Source: Myxococcus dinghuensis | GTDB taxonomy: Bacteria; Myxococcota; Myxococcia; Myxococcales; Myxococcaceae | Assembly: GCF_024198235.1 (NCBI RefSeq) | Contig: NZ_JAKCFB010000003.1 | Location: 310,001 to 374,000 of the forward strand | Direction of reading: 5' to 3' | Length of the DNA: 64,000 bases | Part shown: piece after piece, positions 9,252-18,141 of the stretch | Position numbering within the stretch: the first letter of the stretch is position 1 | Layout: every line of letters starts with the position of its first letter | Notes under the pieces: generated by a model | What the model was told of the DNA's origin: nothing | Seen by the model: only the letters and a program-made list of their open reading frames with translations | The model's database searches: none | Program-made: the position numbers and the translations under genes

Positions 9252-11606
9252 GTGAGCACAAGCCGTCTCCTGTCCCGGCGAGAGGCCTTCCCCATCGCCC
9301 TGCTGGCCGTGTGTGTGGTGCATGTCGTGCTGGGCCTGTGGCTGCTGCCGGACAGCATGTTCACCAAGTACCCCGACAGCGCCCGGCTGCTGACGTCGGG
9401 GCGGATGCTCCCCGAGCAGGGCGCGGACTTCAGCCCGTTGTATCTGCTGCTCAACGTCGCGCTGTCTCCCGGTGCCCTGCGCTGGGTGCAGAGTCTCGCG
9501 GGCGCGCTCGGGCTCGCGGCGGTGGGCGTGCTGGGGGCGCGGCTGTTCTCGCGCGCCGTGGGCCTGGTGGCCGCCGCGCTCGTCGCCGCGACGACGTCCG
9601 TCCTCGTCTACGAGGCCACGCTGGAGCCCGACCTGCTGGTGATGGTGTTGAACCTCGGCGCGCTCGCGCTCCTGGCCCAGGGACGGCCGGACTTCCGGCC
9701 GAAGTGGCTGGTGGGCGCGGGCGTCCTGCTCGGCCTGTCCGGGGCGACGCGCCCCACGGGCCTCGCCATCCTCGTGCTCTCCGGAGCGTGGCTCGCGTGG
9801 GAGACGCGGGGGACGCCGGCACGCGGCCGGCTGCGCGTGGTGGGCCTGCTGGTGGCGACGGGACTGTTCTCGAGCTGGCTTCCCGCCCAGGTCATCCGCG
9901 CCACGGTGGGCTCGCACCTGGGGGCGACGATGAGCGCGGGGGCGGTGCTGCACATGGGCAACCGTCCGGAGGGCACCGGCCTGGGCGCCCAGGCGCCGAC
10001 GCTGGTCAAGCAGTACGAGGCCCAGTTCCGCTCCGCGGAGCGCCCCGACCACGCGCACAGCCTCTACCGCCAGTTCGCGCGCGCGGAGGCCGGAGCGGAC
10101 CTCTCGCCGTCCGCCACCGAGCTGTTCTGGATGCGCAAGACGCTGAACTTCGCGCTGGAGGAGCCCGGCACGTTCCTGGGGTTGCAGGGCCGCAAGCTGG
10201 CCTTCTTCCTCTTCGGCCCGGAGGGGCACGACATCGCCGAGGTGCGCGCGGCCGACGAGCGGCTCTCCGCGTGGCCCCTGCTGAGCGCGCAGGTGCTGGG
10301 GCTGTTCGGACTGGCGGGGCTGCTCGTGGCGCTCGCGCGGCGCCAGCCCATCGGCCTCGTCGCGCTCTACCTCGCCACGAGCGCTGCGCTCGCCGTGGGC
10401 TTCTACGTGGTGAGCCGCTACCGGCTCGCCGCCCTGCCCGCCTGGGCGCTGCTCACCGGCGCGCTCGCGGCGGGGGCCTTCGAGGCGCGGCGACGGCCTC
10501 GCGCGCTGGGGGCCCTGGCGGGCACGCTGGGGGCGTGCCTCCTGCTCCCCACGCTGTTCCCCTTCGTGCGGGACGTGGACCGGATGCTCGCGAGGACGGA
10601 GGCGGTGGGTGGACAGGGGGCGGTGCTGAACGCGGCGGTGCGCGCCGGGCGCTATGACGAGGCGACCCGGGCCTTCGAGCAGCTCCAGGCCGCCAACCCC
10701 TTCACCGCGCTCGCCCGGGCCGTGCGCGGAGTCCCCTTCGAGGCGCCCTCCGTCGCGGAGCGCTCCGGAGCCATCGCGGTGGAGCGACTCGGGATGGACA
10801 GTCCACTGGACCTCTACGTCGCCGCGGAGCTGGCGCGCAGGGCGGGCCACTGCGACCAGGCGCTGGAGGCCGCGCGTCTGGCGGAGGCGGCGGGCTACCG
10901 CGGCGCGCTCTACGACACCTCGTTGGACCCCGCGCTGGTGCGGGCCGACTGCCTGCTCGAGGAGGGAGACCGGGTGGGTGCGCTGCACGCGGCGGAGGAC
11001 TCACTGGCGCGGCGCGGTGGCACCCTGGATGCCCTGGCCTTCGGAGTGGCCGCGGCGGAGGCCCTGCCCGGTCAGGCGGAGGCACAGCGCGCGGCCTGGG
11101 AGGCGAGGCTGTTCTCGCTGCACGACGTGTCGAGCGCGAGACACGCGCGAGGCCTCGCGCGCCTGCGCTGGGGCGACTTCGCGGGCGCGCTGGAGGACGC
11201 CGACGCGGTGCTGGCCACCATCCCCGACCTCGCCGTCACCCTGCACCTGCGCGCCGCCGCGCTCGCGGGGCTGGGGCGTTCCACCGAGGCCCTCCAGGCC
11301 TATACGCGTGCCCTGCGGACCCTGCCCGGCTTCAACTTCCCCACCGCCCCCCTGGAGGCCGCCGTGGCCACGAGGCTCGCGCAGGCGCCCGACTCGCCCG
11401 GGGTCCTCGCCCTGGCCGCGGAGCACCACCTGCGCGCTGGACGACTGGAGCTGGCCCAGTCCCTGGCCGCGCGCGCGAGCGCCGCCGCCCCGAAGGACGC
11501 CGGACTCGCGGAGTTCGTCCGAGACCTGGCGAGGCTCTCCCCTCCCGGTGTCCCCATTCCGCCGCCCCCCACCCCACCCCAGGCGCGCTCCGGCACCACG
11601 CCCTGA
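9252..11606 (+). CDS. Membrane glycosyltransferase-like protein (GT39/PMT type) with TPR-like tail
   Basis: 784 aa from GTG 9252; an in-frame GTG at 9225 is possible. The N-terminal ~420 residues hold roughly ten hydrophobic segments, with an Asp-containing first loop (TKYPDSARLL) and an aligned LEPDLLVMV segment, the layout of lipid-linked-sugar-dependent ArnT/PMT-like glycosyltransferases. The C-terminal half is soluble, Ala/Leu-rich and helical, with repeated units such as ARGLARLRWGDFAGALEDADAVL typical of TPRs, and a Pro-rich end. It probably modifies a surface polymer or protein; acceptor unknown. It faces a converging LysR gene 24 bp away. Confidence 0.7.
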   Translation: MSTSRLLSRREAFPIALLAVCVVHVVLGLWLLPDSMFTKYPDSARLLTSGRMLPEQGADFSPLYLLLNVALSPGALRWVQSLAGALGLAAVGVLGARLFSRAVGLVAAALVAATTSVLVYEATLEPDLLVMVLNLGALALLAQGRPDFRPKWLVGAGVLLGLSGATRPTGLAILVLSGAWLAWETRGTPARGRLRVVGLLVATGLFSSWLPAQVIRATVGSHLGATMSAGAVLHMGNRPEGTGLGAQAPTLVKQYEAQFRSAERPDHAHSLYRQFARAEAGADLSPSATELFWMRKTLNFALEEPGTFLGLQGRKLAFFLFGPEGHDIAEVRAADERLSAWPLLSAQVLGLFGLAGLLVALARRQPIGLVALYLATSAALAVGFYVVSRYRLAALPAWALLTGALAAGAFEARRRPRALGALAGTLGACLLLPTLFPFVRDVDRMLARTEAVGGQGAVLNAAVRAGRYDEATRAFEQLQAANPFTALARAVRGVPFEAPSVAERSGAIAVERLGMDSPLDLYVAAELARRAGHCDQALEAARLAEAAGYRGALYDTSLDPALVRADCLLEEGDRVGALHAAEDSLARRGGTLDALAFGVAAAEALPGQAEAQRAAWEARLFSLHDVSSARHARGLARLRWGDFAGALEDADAVLATIPDLAVTLHLRAAALAGLGRSTEALQAYTRALRTLPGFNFPTAPLEAAVATRLAQAPDSPGVLALAAEHHLRAGRLELAQSLAARASAAAPKDAGLAEFVRDLARLSPPGVPIPPPPTPPQARSGTTP

Positions 11607-11630
11607 GCCGTTGGGCCCAGGCCCACCGCG

Positions 11631-12461
11631 CTACCCGACAAAGGCTCCCTCGGCGGCCCGCAGCGCCCGGAAGAGAGCGTCCTGGGTCTCCTTCAACTCC
11701 TTCCTGACCTCACGAGCAGCCGGTGCGAGGAGCCAGAGCGGAGGTCCCCCTTCGAGCTCCTTCTCCAATCGGAGTCGCGGGTCTCCGTGGGCGAGAAAGC
11801 TCGGGAACGCGGCGCGTCCGAGCCCAGCCCGGCACGCATCACGGATCCCGAGCAGCGAGTCACACCACACGGCCCCAGGTGCATCCTCTGGAACGTGTCG
11901 CCACCACCTCATGGAGGTCCTGGCACGGAGCGCCGGACTCGGGAGGATCCAGTTCGTCATCCCACTGGAGACGCCATAGACCCCGATTCGCAACCGCCCG
12001 AGGCGACGTCCGCGGAGCGCGCCACGCGGGTCGTGCTTCGGCCGAAGCGCCAGGTCGACACGCCCCGGCACCAGCTCCATCTCCTGGTCGCTCACCAGCA
12101 CCTCCACGGATTGGTTCGGAGCGACCGAGGACAGCGCGAGGAACAGGAGCGGAGCGAGGACGTCGCTGGCCGTAATCACCAGGCGCCGCTGCCGCTCCCG
12201 CTGCTCTGTCGTCAGCAATCCCTCGACTTCGGCGGCTTGCGTTCGCATGGGTCCGGCGCGAGCCGCGATCTGCACCGCGAGCGGAGTCGGCACGAGCCGC
12301 GCGCCACGCACGAACAGCGCCGACTCGAACCTCGCCTCGAGCGCCGCGATGCGACGGGATACCGACGAGTGCCGAAGCGACAGTTCGCGTCCGGCGGCCT
12401 CGACGCTGCCCGTTCGCACCAACGCCTCGATCGTCTGGAGGTCATCCCAGGAGATGTGCAT
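11631..12461 (-). CDS. LysR-family transcriptional regulator
   Basis: 276 aa. The winged HTH is at residues 4-63 (LQTIEALVRTGSVEAAGREL, HSSVSRRIAALE), followed by a divergent substrate-binding domain that lacks the usual long RBCS fold spacing, so the effector cannot be guessed. It is transcribed away from a small ORF and an exported pirin at 12562-13451, the standard arrangement for LysR regulators and their target. A 7-bp inverted repeat overlaps its own start codon and may serve autoregulation. Confidence 0.9.
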   Translation of the reverse strand: MHISWDDLQTIEALVRTGSVEAAGRELSLRHSSVSRRIAALEARFESALFVRGARLVPTPLAVQIAARAGPMRTQAAEVEGLLTTEQRERQRRLVITASDVLAPLLFLALSSVAPNQSVEVLVSDQEMELVPGRVDLALRPKHDPRGALRGRRLGRLRIGVYGVSSGMTNWILPSPALRARTSMRWWRHVPEDAPGAVWCDSLLGIRDACRAGLGRAAFPSFLAHGDPRLRLEKELEGGPPLWLLAPAAREVRKELKETQDALFRALRAAEGAFVG

Positions 12462-12472
12462 CGACGCACATC
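12453..12472. promoter_or_regulatory. Inverted repeat over the LysR start codon
   Basis: GATGTGC at 12453-12459 and GCACATC at 12466-12472 are exact reverse complements around six bases, spanning the start codon of the LysR gene (12459-12461). A plausible operator for autorepression; a local mRNA hairpin is the alternative. Confidence 0.4.
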
Positions 12473-12561
12473 CTCTGTGCGGAGAAGCAACATCGTCAAG
12501 CGCGGGGCGAAGGCTATTGTTTCGCGCGCCGCCACTCGACGACGGCCCCAGGAGGAAGCCG

Positions 12562-12678
12562 ATGAAGACGCTTCGTCACATCGACCCGAGCCCCGCCGCG
12601 TTCTCGGACATCTTGCGACGGGGGACCCAAAGGGGATGGCGTTACGTGTTCGACGCGCCATCCGGGCTCGAGTCGTGA
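12562..12678 (+). CDS. Small ORF translationally coupled to pirin
   Basis: 38 aa, beginning MKTLRHIDPSP and ending FDAPSGLES. It has a good ribosome binding site (GGAGGAAG at 12551-12558) and its TGA stop (12676-12678) overlaps the GTG start of the pirin gene in a GTGA junction. This favours a real leader peptide or a coupling cistron, though it could be the remnant of a longer gene. No family recognised. Confidence 0.45.
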   Translation: MKTLRHIDPSPAAFSDILRRGTQRGWRYVFDAPSGLES

Positions 12679-13451
12679 CGTTGCGCAGACGCACCGCGCT
12701 CCTCGGGGGCGGCGCCCTCGCGTTGGTCGGCTGCTCTCGGCCTAGGGACCCATCCATGCATCATCTCGTTCATCGCCCCATCGACTCCCTGCCCACCACC
12801 ACCTTGTCGTGGCTCTCGCTCCGAGATCACTTCGTGGCGACGGTGGGCGCCAGGGCAGGAGAAGGACGAAACCTGGGGCCGGCGCTCGTGCTCGCTGACG
12901 CGACGTTCGCGCCGCGCTCGCGCTTTCCGCTCCACCCTCATCGCGACATGGAGATCCTGAGCGTCGTGCTCGAAGGTTCGCTGTCCCATCACGGCGACCA
13001 GGCGCACGGCGGCGTCCTCGGCCCGAGGTCCGCCCAGTTGATCTCCGCACGCAACGGGATCGTCCATGCCGAAGGCAACGACACCGACACCCCGACGCGG
13101 ATGCTTCAGATCTGGTTCAGGCCCCACACCCTTGGCGGAGTGCCCGCGTACTTCACACGGGAGCTTGCCGGACGAGGACGCCACCTGCTCGCGGGTGACC
13201 CCCAGATGCCACTTCGAGCCGATGCCCGCGTGTGGTGGGTGGACCTCGCGGTGGGGAACGAAGAGCGCTTCACCGTCGAAGGCTCGCGCCGAGGGTATCT
13301 GCTCGCGATGACCGCTCGCGTACGCGTCACATCGACTGGCGGCGCGGCTCCTCTCGACCTCGTGCTCGGTGAAGGGCTCGAAGTCGGACCCGGGACGGTG
13401 CACGTCTCGTCCGACAGCGAGGGTGCGGTGCTCTGGCTGGACCTCGCCTGA
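12675..13451 (+). CDS. Pirin-family protein with predicted Tat/lipoprotein signal
   Basis: 258 aa. The cupin core has the four pirin metal ligands: HPHRDMEILS (His87, His89) and ARNGIVHAEGN (His131, Glu133), so Fe binding and quercetinase-like dioxygenase or redox-sensor activity are possible. With GTG 12675 the N terminus reads LRRRTALLGGG then ALVGC, which combines a twin-arginine motif with a lipobox; pirins are normally cytoplasmic. An ATG at 12756 would give an ordinary cytosolic pirin. The GTGA overlap with the upstream small ORF favours the longer, exported form. The divergent LysR gene is its likely regulator. Confidence 0.8.
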   Translation: MTLRRRTALLGGGALALVGCSRPRDPSMHHLVHRPIDSLPTTTLSWLSLRDHFVATVGARAGEGRNLGPALVLADATFAPRSRFPLHPHRDMEILSVVLEGSLSHHGDQAHGGVLGPRSAQLISARNGIVHAEGNDTDTPTRMLQIWFRPHTLGGVPAYFTRELAGRGRHLLAGDPQMPLRADARVWWVDLAVGNEERFTVEGSRRGYLLAMTARVRVTSTGGAAPLDLVLGEGLEVGPGTVHVSSDSEGAVLWLDLA

Positions 13452-13547
13452 GCCTGTGTCAGGCGGAGCGGCGCCCAACGGAGGGCGAGGAAGCCATGGA
13501 CCACCTGGAGCCGCGTCGGTTTCGCGGCGCTCCCGAGGGGCTCCACG

Positions 13548-13724
13548 CAGAATCAGGCCCTCCATCACTTCGTGCTTGCCCCGCCAGCTACGCGACCACC
13601 TCGACGGGCCGGCGATGGTCCAACTGAAGTTCTCGGACATGGCCTCGACGAAGGGCTTGCCGTTGCCCTTGGCGAGCTCGACGAAGATGGCCTGCATCAG
13701 CCGTTTGTTGTCGATGCTGCTCAT
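13548..13724 (-). pseudogene. Truncated NTF2/SnoaL-like protein
   Basis: The first ~57 residues (MSSIDNKRLMQAIF, GNGKPFVEAMSE, FSWTIAG, WRGKHEVMEGL) match the N-terminal half of short SnoaL-like NTF2-fold proteins, which usually run 120-140 aa. After GLI the similarity stops and the frame continues antisense through the pirin gene. The 3' half has been lost, apparently by a deletion that joined it to the pirin region. Its ATG overlaps the stop of the MerR remnant (ATGA). Confidence 0.6.
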
Positions 13725-13900
13725 CTTGGGAGACTCCTCTTTCTGCCAGGCGTTGCCGCGAAGTCCCGTGGCGGCCGCCTGCCACTGCTCAGCCACTGAC
13801 CATAGAAGTCGACCTTGTGGTCCAGAAGCCCGAGCGCCTCGGTCCACTCGGCGATGGTCCGTCGCACGCGGTGAAGGGGTTCGGACATTCTGGACACCAT
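13721..13900 (-). pseudogene. MerR-type regulator remnant (C-terminal part)
   Basis: 59 codons reading LHRVRRTIAEWTEALGLLDHKV then DFYGQWLSSG. The coiled-coil with LDHKVDFY is the pattern of MerR regulators at their C-terminal dimerisation helix. No MerR DNA-binding domain can be found upstream in any minus-strand frame, so this is a 5'-truncated gene. The stop overlaps the start of the truncated NTF2-like gene, so the two once formed a coupled operon. Confidence 0.5.
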
Positions 13901-14027
13901 TCGACAAGCTAGAGTGCGCTCGAGGCCAAGCCCGAGTTGTCCATCGCGCAGGTCGACCTGACGGCAGGGTCGGGACCAGGTCGTCGGGCTCGAGCCGCTC
14001 CAGTGGGAGACCAGAAAGCGGCAACGC
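13901..14027. other. Non-coding stretch between MerR remnant and MmyB-like gene
   Basis: No convincing reading frame or motif. It probably contains what is left of the MerR gene's 5' part, too altered to recognise. Confidence 0.4.
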
Positions 14028-14852
14028 CTATTCGGCCTTGTCCTCGATCAACTCGCGGATCGTCACCGCATCTGCCTCATCCACCGGGATGTAGACCAGC
14101 ATGGCCAGATCGGGTCGGCCCTCCACCGCGAAAGACGAATACTCCAGCGCGAGGGTGCCCAACACGGGATGGCGCAGCCGCTTCACACCTTCGCCGAAAC
14201 TCCTCACATCGTTGTCGCGCCACATCGCCGCGAACTCCGGGCTGTCGCGGCAAAGTTCATCCACGAGCGGTTGCACGCTCTGAGCCGCCCCAGCGCGCGC
14301 CGCATCGCCGCGAAACACGCCGACGACGAACCGTGCCACCGCCTCCCAATCGAAGTTGATCTCGCGCGCCCTCGGGTTCAGGAAGATCTGGCGCAGCACG
14401 TTGCGGCGATCCGGCGGCAGCGTGCCGTAGTCGGTCAGCACGACCGCCGCGGCGCGATTCCAGGCCACGATGTCCCAGGTCGCGGTGCGAACCATCGCCG
14501 GGCAAGCGCCCATGGCGTCCAGCACGCGCTGCAAGCGCGGCGTGACGCCTTCGACGGGCCGATACTCCACCTCCGGTGGCCGCCCCAACCCCAGCAGGAA
14601 CAAGTGCTCGCGCTCGACGTCGGTCAGCAGCAGCGCCTGCGCGAGGCGATCCAGCACCTGCGCCGAAGGCGCGCCCCCGCGCCCCTGCTCCAGCCAGCTG
14701 TACCAGGTGGGGCTGATGTTGGCGCGCTGGGCCACCTCCTCACGCCGCAGCCCGGCCGTCCGTCGCCGACCAGCCGGATAGCCCAGCGCGGCGGGATCGA
14801 GGCGGGTACGCCGTTCCCGGAGAAAGGCGCCCAGCGAAGACTCCTTACCCAT
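14028..14852 (-). CDS. XRE-family regulator with MmyB-like ligand domain
   Basis: 274 aa. N-terminal HTH (LGAFLRERRTRLDP, then GLRREEVAQRANISPTWYSW) and a C-terminal PAS-like MmyB domain (TATWDIVAWNRAAAVV, then VLRQIFLNPRAR), the architecture of the MmyB/SCO family that may bind a fatty acid-like ligand. I use ATG 14852; the upstream in-frame extension runs into the promoter. It is divergent from an SDR gene at 14953, with a 13-bp inverted repeat between them, so it probably regulates both. Confidence 0.9.
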   Translation of the reverse strand: MGKESSLGAFLRERRTRLDPAALGYPAGRRRTAGLRREEVAQRANISPTWYSWLEQGRGGAPSAQVLDRLAQALLLTDVEREHLFLLGLGRPPEVEYRPVEGVTPRLQRVLDAMGACPAMVRTATWDIVAWNRAAAVVLTDYGTLPPDRRNVLRQIFLNPRAREINFDWEAVARFVVGVFRGDAARAGAAQSVQPLVDELCRDSPEFAAMWRDNDVRSFGEGVKRLRHPVLGTLALEYSSFAVEGRPDLAMLVYIPVDEADAVTIRELIEDKAE

Positions 14853-14857
14853 GTGCC

Positions 14858-14906
14858 CATCCTGTTGAAGGTCATACCTGGATAACCTCTCGACTTTAAC
14901 AGGATG
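14858..14906. promoter_or_regulatory. Operator-like 13-bp inverted repeat in the MmyB/SDR intergenic region
   Basis: CATCCTGTTGAAG (14858-14870) and CTTTAACAGGATG (14894-14906) are reverse complements at 12 of 13 positions. Their centres are 36 bp apart and they occupy most of the 100-bp gap between the divergent starts. This is the best candidate operator for the MmyB-like regulator. Confidence 0.55.
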
Positions 14907-14952
14907 AGCAACCCGCCCACACTGCGCCTCCCCACGGAAACAGGAGGTGCAA

Positions 14953-15831
14953 ATGCGCGTATTCGTTACCGGTGCCACCGGCTGGGTCGGCTCCCGGGTG
15001 ATCGAGGAGCTGCTGGCGGCCGGGCACCAGGTGCTTGGCCTGGCCCGCTCGGAGGACAAGGCGGCGAGGCTGGCTCAGACGGGCGCCCAGGTGTTGCGCG
15101 CCACCCTGGACGACCTGGCCACCCTGGCCGACGCGGCTCGACGGTCCGAGGCCGTCATCCACACGGCCTTCAATCACGACTTCTCGAAGTTCGCCGACAA
15201 CGCCCGGCAAGACCAGCGCGCCATCGAAGTGCTGGGCGAAGCCCTGGCTGGCACGGACAAACCGCTGCTGGTCACCTCCGGCGTGGCGATGCTGGCGCCC
15301 GGCCGCGTCGCCACGGAGGCGGACGTGCCCATGTCCCACCCCGACTATCCGCGTCGCTCCGAGACCACGGCCATCGCGCTGGCCGAGCGCGGCATCCGCA
15401 CGGCCACGGTGCGGCTGGCGCCCTCGGTCCATGGAGTGGGCGACCACGGCTTCATTCCCATCCTGCTCCGACTGGCGCGCGAGACGGGTGTATCGGCCTA
15501 CATCGGCGAGGGCTCGAACCGCTGGCCGGCCGTGCACGTGTCGGATGCCGGTCGGCTGTATCGATTGGCGTTGGAGACCGGCGTAAGTGAGCGCGCCTAT
15601 CACGCCATCGCGGAAGAAGGCGTCCCCATGCGCGACATTGCGCGAGCCATCGGCCGTCGTCTGGGCGTGCCGGTCGAGTCGCGCGGCCGCGAGCATTTCG
15701 GCTGGTTCGCGGACTTCGCCGGGGCCGACATGCCGGCCGCGAGCGAGCGCACACGGGCGGCACTGGGCTGGCAACCCAACGGACCCCCGTTGCTGGCGGA
15801 CATCGCGGATCCTCGCTACTGCGAGGATTGA
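14953..15831 (+). CDS. NAD(P)-dependent extended/atypical SDR oxidoreductase
   Basis: 292 aa. The nucleotide-binding GATGWVGS near residue 7 and a Rossmann-like first half (LAAGHQVLGLARSEDK) identify an extended SDR of the NAD-epimerase/NmrA-like group. A conserved Tyr-x3-Lys is replaced by Tyr-Pro-Arg-Arg (HPDYPRRSETTAI), as in many atypical members. AGGAGG lies 7 bp before ATG 14953. In other bacteria such SDRs next to an MmyB regulator are common stress-inducible oxidoreductases; the substrate is unknown. Confidence 0.85.
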   Translation: MRVFVTGATGWVGSRVIEELLAAGHQVLGLARSEDKAARLAQTGAQVLRATLDDLATLADAARRSEAVIHTAFNHDFSKFADNARQDQRAIEVLGEALAGTDKPLLVTSGVAMLAPGRVATEADVPMSHPDYPRRSETTAIALAERGIRTATVRLAPSVHGVGDHGFIPILLRLARETGVSAYIGEGSNRWPAVHVSDAGRLYRLALETGVSERAYHAIAEEGVPMRDIARAIGRRLGVPVESRGREHFGWFADFAGADMPAASERTRAALGWQPNGPPLLADIADPRYCED

Positions 15832-15939
15832 GCCCCCGCGAACGGCGGCGGCCCGTCAGCGAAGGTGTCACTCCACTTGCCCGCTCTGAAACAGGGCCAT
15901 CAGCCCCGCAGCTGCCCTCACGGATGTGACCAAGTCGAA

Positions 15940-16797
15940 TCAGGGTCCGCTCAGGATCCTTCTGAGGAAGTCGTCCAGCCGGGAGACCACGGCCGTCGTC
16001 GAAGCAGCGCTGCGGATCAGGCTCATGTCGAGTGGCTCCAAGGCGGGCAAGCCTTCCGCCTTTCCGACGACCCTGAGCGTCGGCGGCACACTCGAAGCGG
16101 CAAGGCCCGCCACCGCCAGCCCGGCTTGCACCACGGCGCAAAGGCCGAGGAGGCTGGCGCTCGAATAGGTGCTGCGATAGCCACGATTGGCGGCGCTCAA
16201 AGCGTTGATGACGTTCATCCGCGCAGCGCATCCCGGCTCGAAGAGCGCCACTGGCAGCGGGTCCTGCGACCACGCGACATGATTCGATGCCGCGACCCAC
16301 ACGAACTGCTCCTTGCGCAGAACCTCGAACGGCTGTGACGGAAGTCGTGTGACGATCGCCAGATCGACGCGGCCCTCCTCGACCGCGGCGACCAGCAACC
16401 GCGAGGGCTCACAGACAAGTTCGACGTTCACGTGCGGATGGTCTTCCGCGAATCGCGCGAGCACCGGCGGCAGCAGGAAAGCGGCATAGTCGTCCGGCAC
16501 ACCCAGGCGGACGGTGCCAGTGTCCTCGGGACGCGAAACCACCGCCCGCGCCTCGTCAGAGAGCTTCAAGAGGCGACGCGCATAGAGGAGCAGATCATTG
16601 CCAGCGGCATTCGGAACGACGCTGCGCGGCATCCGCACCAGCAACGGACGCCCCAGCTCCTCTTCGAGCCGTTGCATCTGCATGCTGACAGCTGACTGGC
16701 TTCGCCCGACCCGTGGAGCCGCATTGGAGAAATTGCCGCTCTCCGCGACGGCAACGAACGTTCGCAAGAGCTCGAGGTCCAGCGGATGTCGCACCAT
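15940..16797 (-). CDS. LysR-family transcriptional regulator
   Basis: 285 aa from ATG 16797. HTH at residues 6-64 (LLRTFVAVAESGNFSNAA, QSAVSMQMQRLEEELG), followed by a full substrate-binding domain (TVRLGVPDDYAAFLLP, GRVDLAIVTR). It is divergent from an EamA transporter 51 bp away, so it probably controls that exporter. It converges on the SDR gene across 108 bp that hold no recognisable gene. Confidence 0.92.
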   Translation of the reverse strand: MVRHPLDLELLRTFVAVAESGNFSNAAPRVGRSQSAVSMQMQRLEEELGRPLLVRMPRSVVPNAAGNDLLLYARRLLKLSDEARAVVSRPEDTGTVRLGVPDDYAAFLLPPVLARFAEDHPHVNVELVCEPSRLLVAAVEEGRVDLAIVTRLPSQPFEVLRKEQFVWVAASNHVAWSQDPLPVALFEPGCAARMNVINALSAANRGYRSTYSSASLLGLCAVVQAGLAVAGLAASSVPPTLRVVGKAEGLPALEPLDMSLIRSAASTTAVVSRLDDFLRRILSGP

Positions 16798-16848
16798 GCC
16801 ATCAACATAACGCGGGAAATCCTCCAATTCTATTCGTTTGATTGAACC

Positions 16849-17808
16849 ATGAGGGCGCAGCAAGGTGGCCGGGACTCTCCTGCCAAGTGCCCCATGACCG
16901 ACGAGACCTCCCGCAGACCGTTCCTCTCCCCTCCCCTCAGCCTCGCGCTCGCGATGGGGCTCCTCGGCACGGTCGGCGCATTCGTCACGGAGACGGGGTT
17001 GGACCCGGTGACTGTCGTGTTCTGGCGGTGCGCCTTCGGGAGCCTGTTCCTCGGAGCGTGGTGCCTGATTCGTGGCTATCTGCCGGACCGCTCGCTTTCG
17101 TGGCGGAGCATGGTCATGGCCGTCACGGTCGGCGTCTGTATCGTGATGAACTGGATCGCCTTCTTCGCCAGCTTCGGAATGACGACGATCGCGACCACGA
17201 CCATCGTCTATCACATTCAGCCCTTTTTCGTCGTCCTGCTCGGCGTCGTCTTCCTGGGCGAGCGGGCCTCGCCCGTTCAGATCGCTTTCATCGTCGGAGC
17301 CTTCATCGGCGTCATTCTGGCAAGCGGCGCAGTGAGACATTCCTCGACGGGTGGCCCCCAATGGTTCCTTGGCATCGCGCTCACGCTTCTCGCCGCGCTG
17401 CTCTACGCGGTGTCGACGATTCTTGCGAAGCAACTCGGCCGACTGCGTCCGGAGGTGATGGCTCTCTTCCAGACGCTCACTGGCGCCATTCTGCTCGCGC
17501 CATTCTCGAACCATTCGGTCCCGTCTTCCTCATGGGGATGGCTGACCGGGATCGGCGTACTCCACACGGGTATCGCCTACGTACTCATGTATGCGGCCTA
17601 TCCGCGCCTCGGAACACCGGCCATCGCGAGTCTGACGTTCATCTATCCGCTCGTCGCGATCCTGATCGACTGGTCGCTCTACGACCACCCGCTCTCGATG
17701 ATTCAGGGGATGGGGCTGCTACTGATCGCAGGCTGCACCATCGGGTTCAAGCTCTGGAAACCGTGGGTGTACGAGATCGCGAATGAAGTGACACCCACCC
17801 GTCGATAG
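16849..17808 (+). CDS. EamA-family (DMT) transporter
   Basis: 319 aa, or 304 if the ATG at 16894 is used. Ten hydrophobic segments in two homologous EamA halves (FWRCAFGSLFLGAW in the first; TGIAYVLMYAAYPRLG and LTFIYPLVAILIDW in the second) mark a drug/metabolite exporter of the inner membrane. The divergent LysR gene suggests induction by the exported compound. Substrate unknown; amino acids and small metabolites are usual for the family. Confidence 0.9.
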   Translation: MRAQQGGRDSPAKCPMTDETSRRPFLSPPLSLALAMGLLGTVGAFVTETGLDPVTVVFWRCAFGSLFLGAWCLIRGYLPDRSLSWRSMVMAVTVGVCIVMNWIAFFASFGMTTIATTTIVYHIQPFFVVLLGVVFLGERASPVQIAFIVGAFIGVILASGAVRHSSTGGPQWFLGIALTLLAALLYAVSTILAKQLGRLRPEVMALFQTLTGAILLAPFSNHSVPSSSWGWLTGIGVLHTGIAYVLMYAAYPRLGTPAIASLTFIYPLVAILIDWSLYDHPLSMIQGMGLLLIAGCTIGFKLWKPWVYEIANEVTPTRR

Positions 17809-17824
17809 AGAAGAGCTTTCTCAA

Positions 17825-18025
17825 TCACCAATCCACGATCATCGGCCCTCTGCGCTCCCGTGAATCGAGGAGAGCAGCGCGGAGAGCTCCGACCGCGGCC
17901 TCCGCGTTGGCCGGCCAGCACAGCTTCTCCAATGTCTCGAGAGCCCGGAACATCGAATCGGTGAGACACCGGAACGGGGTCACCATCTCGAACGGTGCAT
18001 ACAATTCACAGAGGAGGAAGAGCAT
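17825..18025 (-). CDS. Short hypothetical protein or gene fragment
   Basis: 66 aa. A coherent, helix-rich sequence (MLFLLCELYAPFEMV, ALETLEKLCWP, VGALRAALLDS) whose frame stays open for 19 more codons upstream without a start. That suggests it is the 3' end of a larger lost gene. No family recognised; given the Imm11 gene nearby, an immunity-type origin is conceivable but unproven. Confidence 0.3.
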   Translation of the reverse strand: MLFLLCELYAPFEMVTPFRCLTDSMFRALETLEKLCWPANAEAAVGALRAALLDSRERRGPMIVDW

Positions 18026-18141
18026 CGCGGCGGCATGAGCGCGGTGACTATCGCCGCTCTCGTGGAACCCAAGAAGCGTAAGTCCTCACCGTGCCCTATC
18101 TGGAGGCCCAGACAGGAAGGGGGCGCGCGACCGTTTACGCT

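Noticed and set aside
16798..16848. LysR-type T-N11-A box between LysR and EamA
   Set aside because: Only short, imperfect TTC/GAA pairs are present; not distinct from chance.
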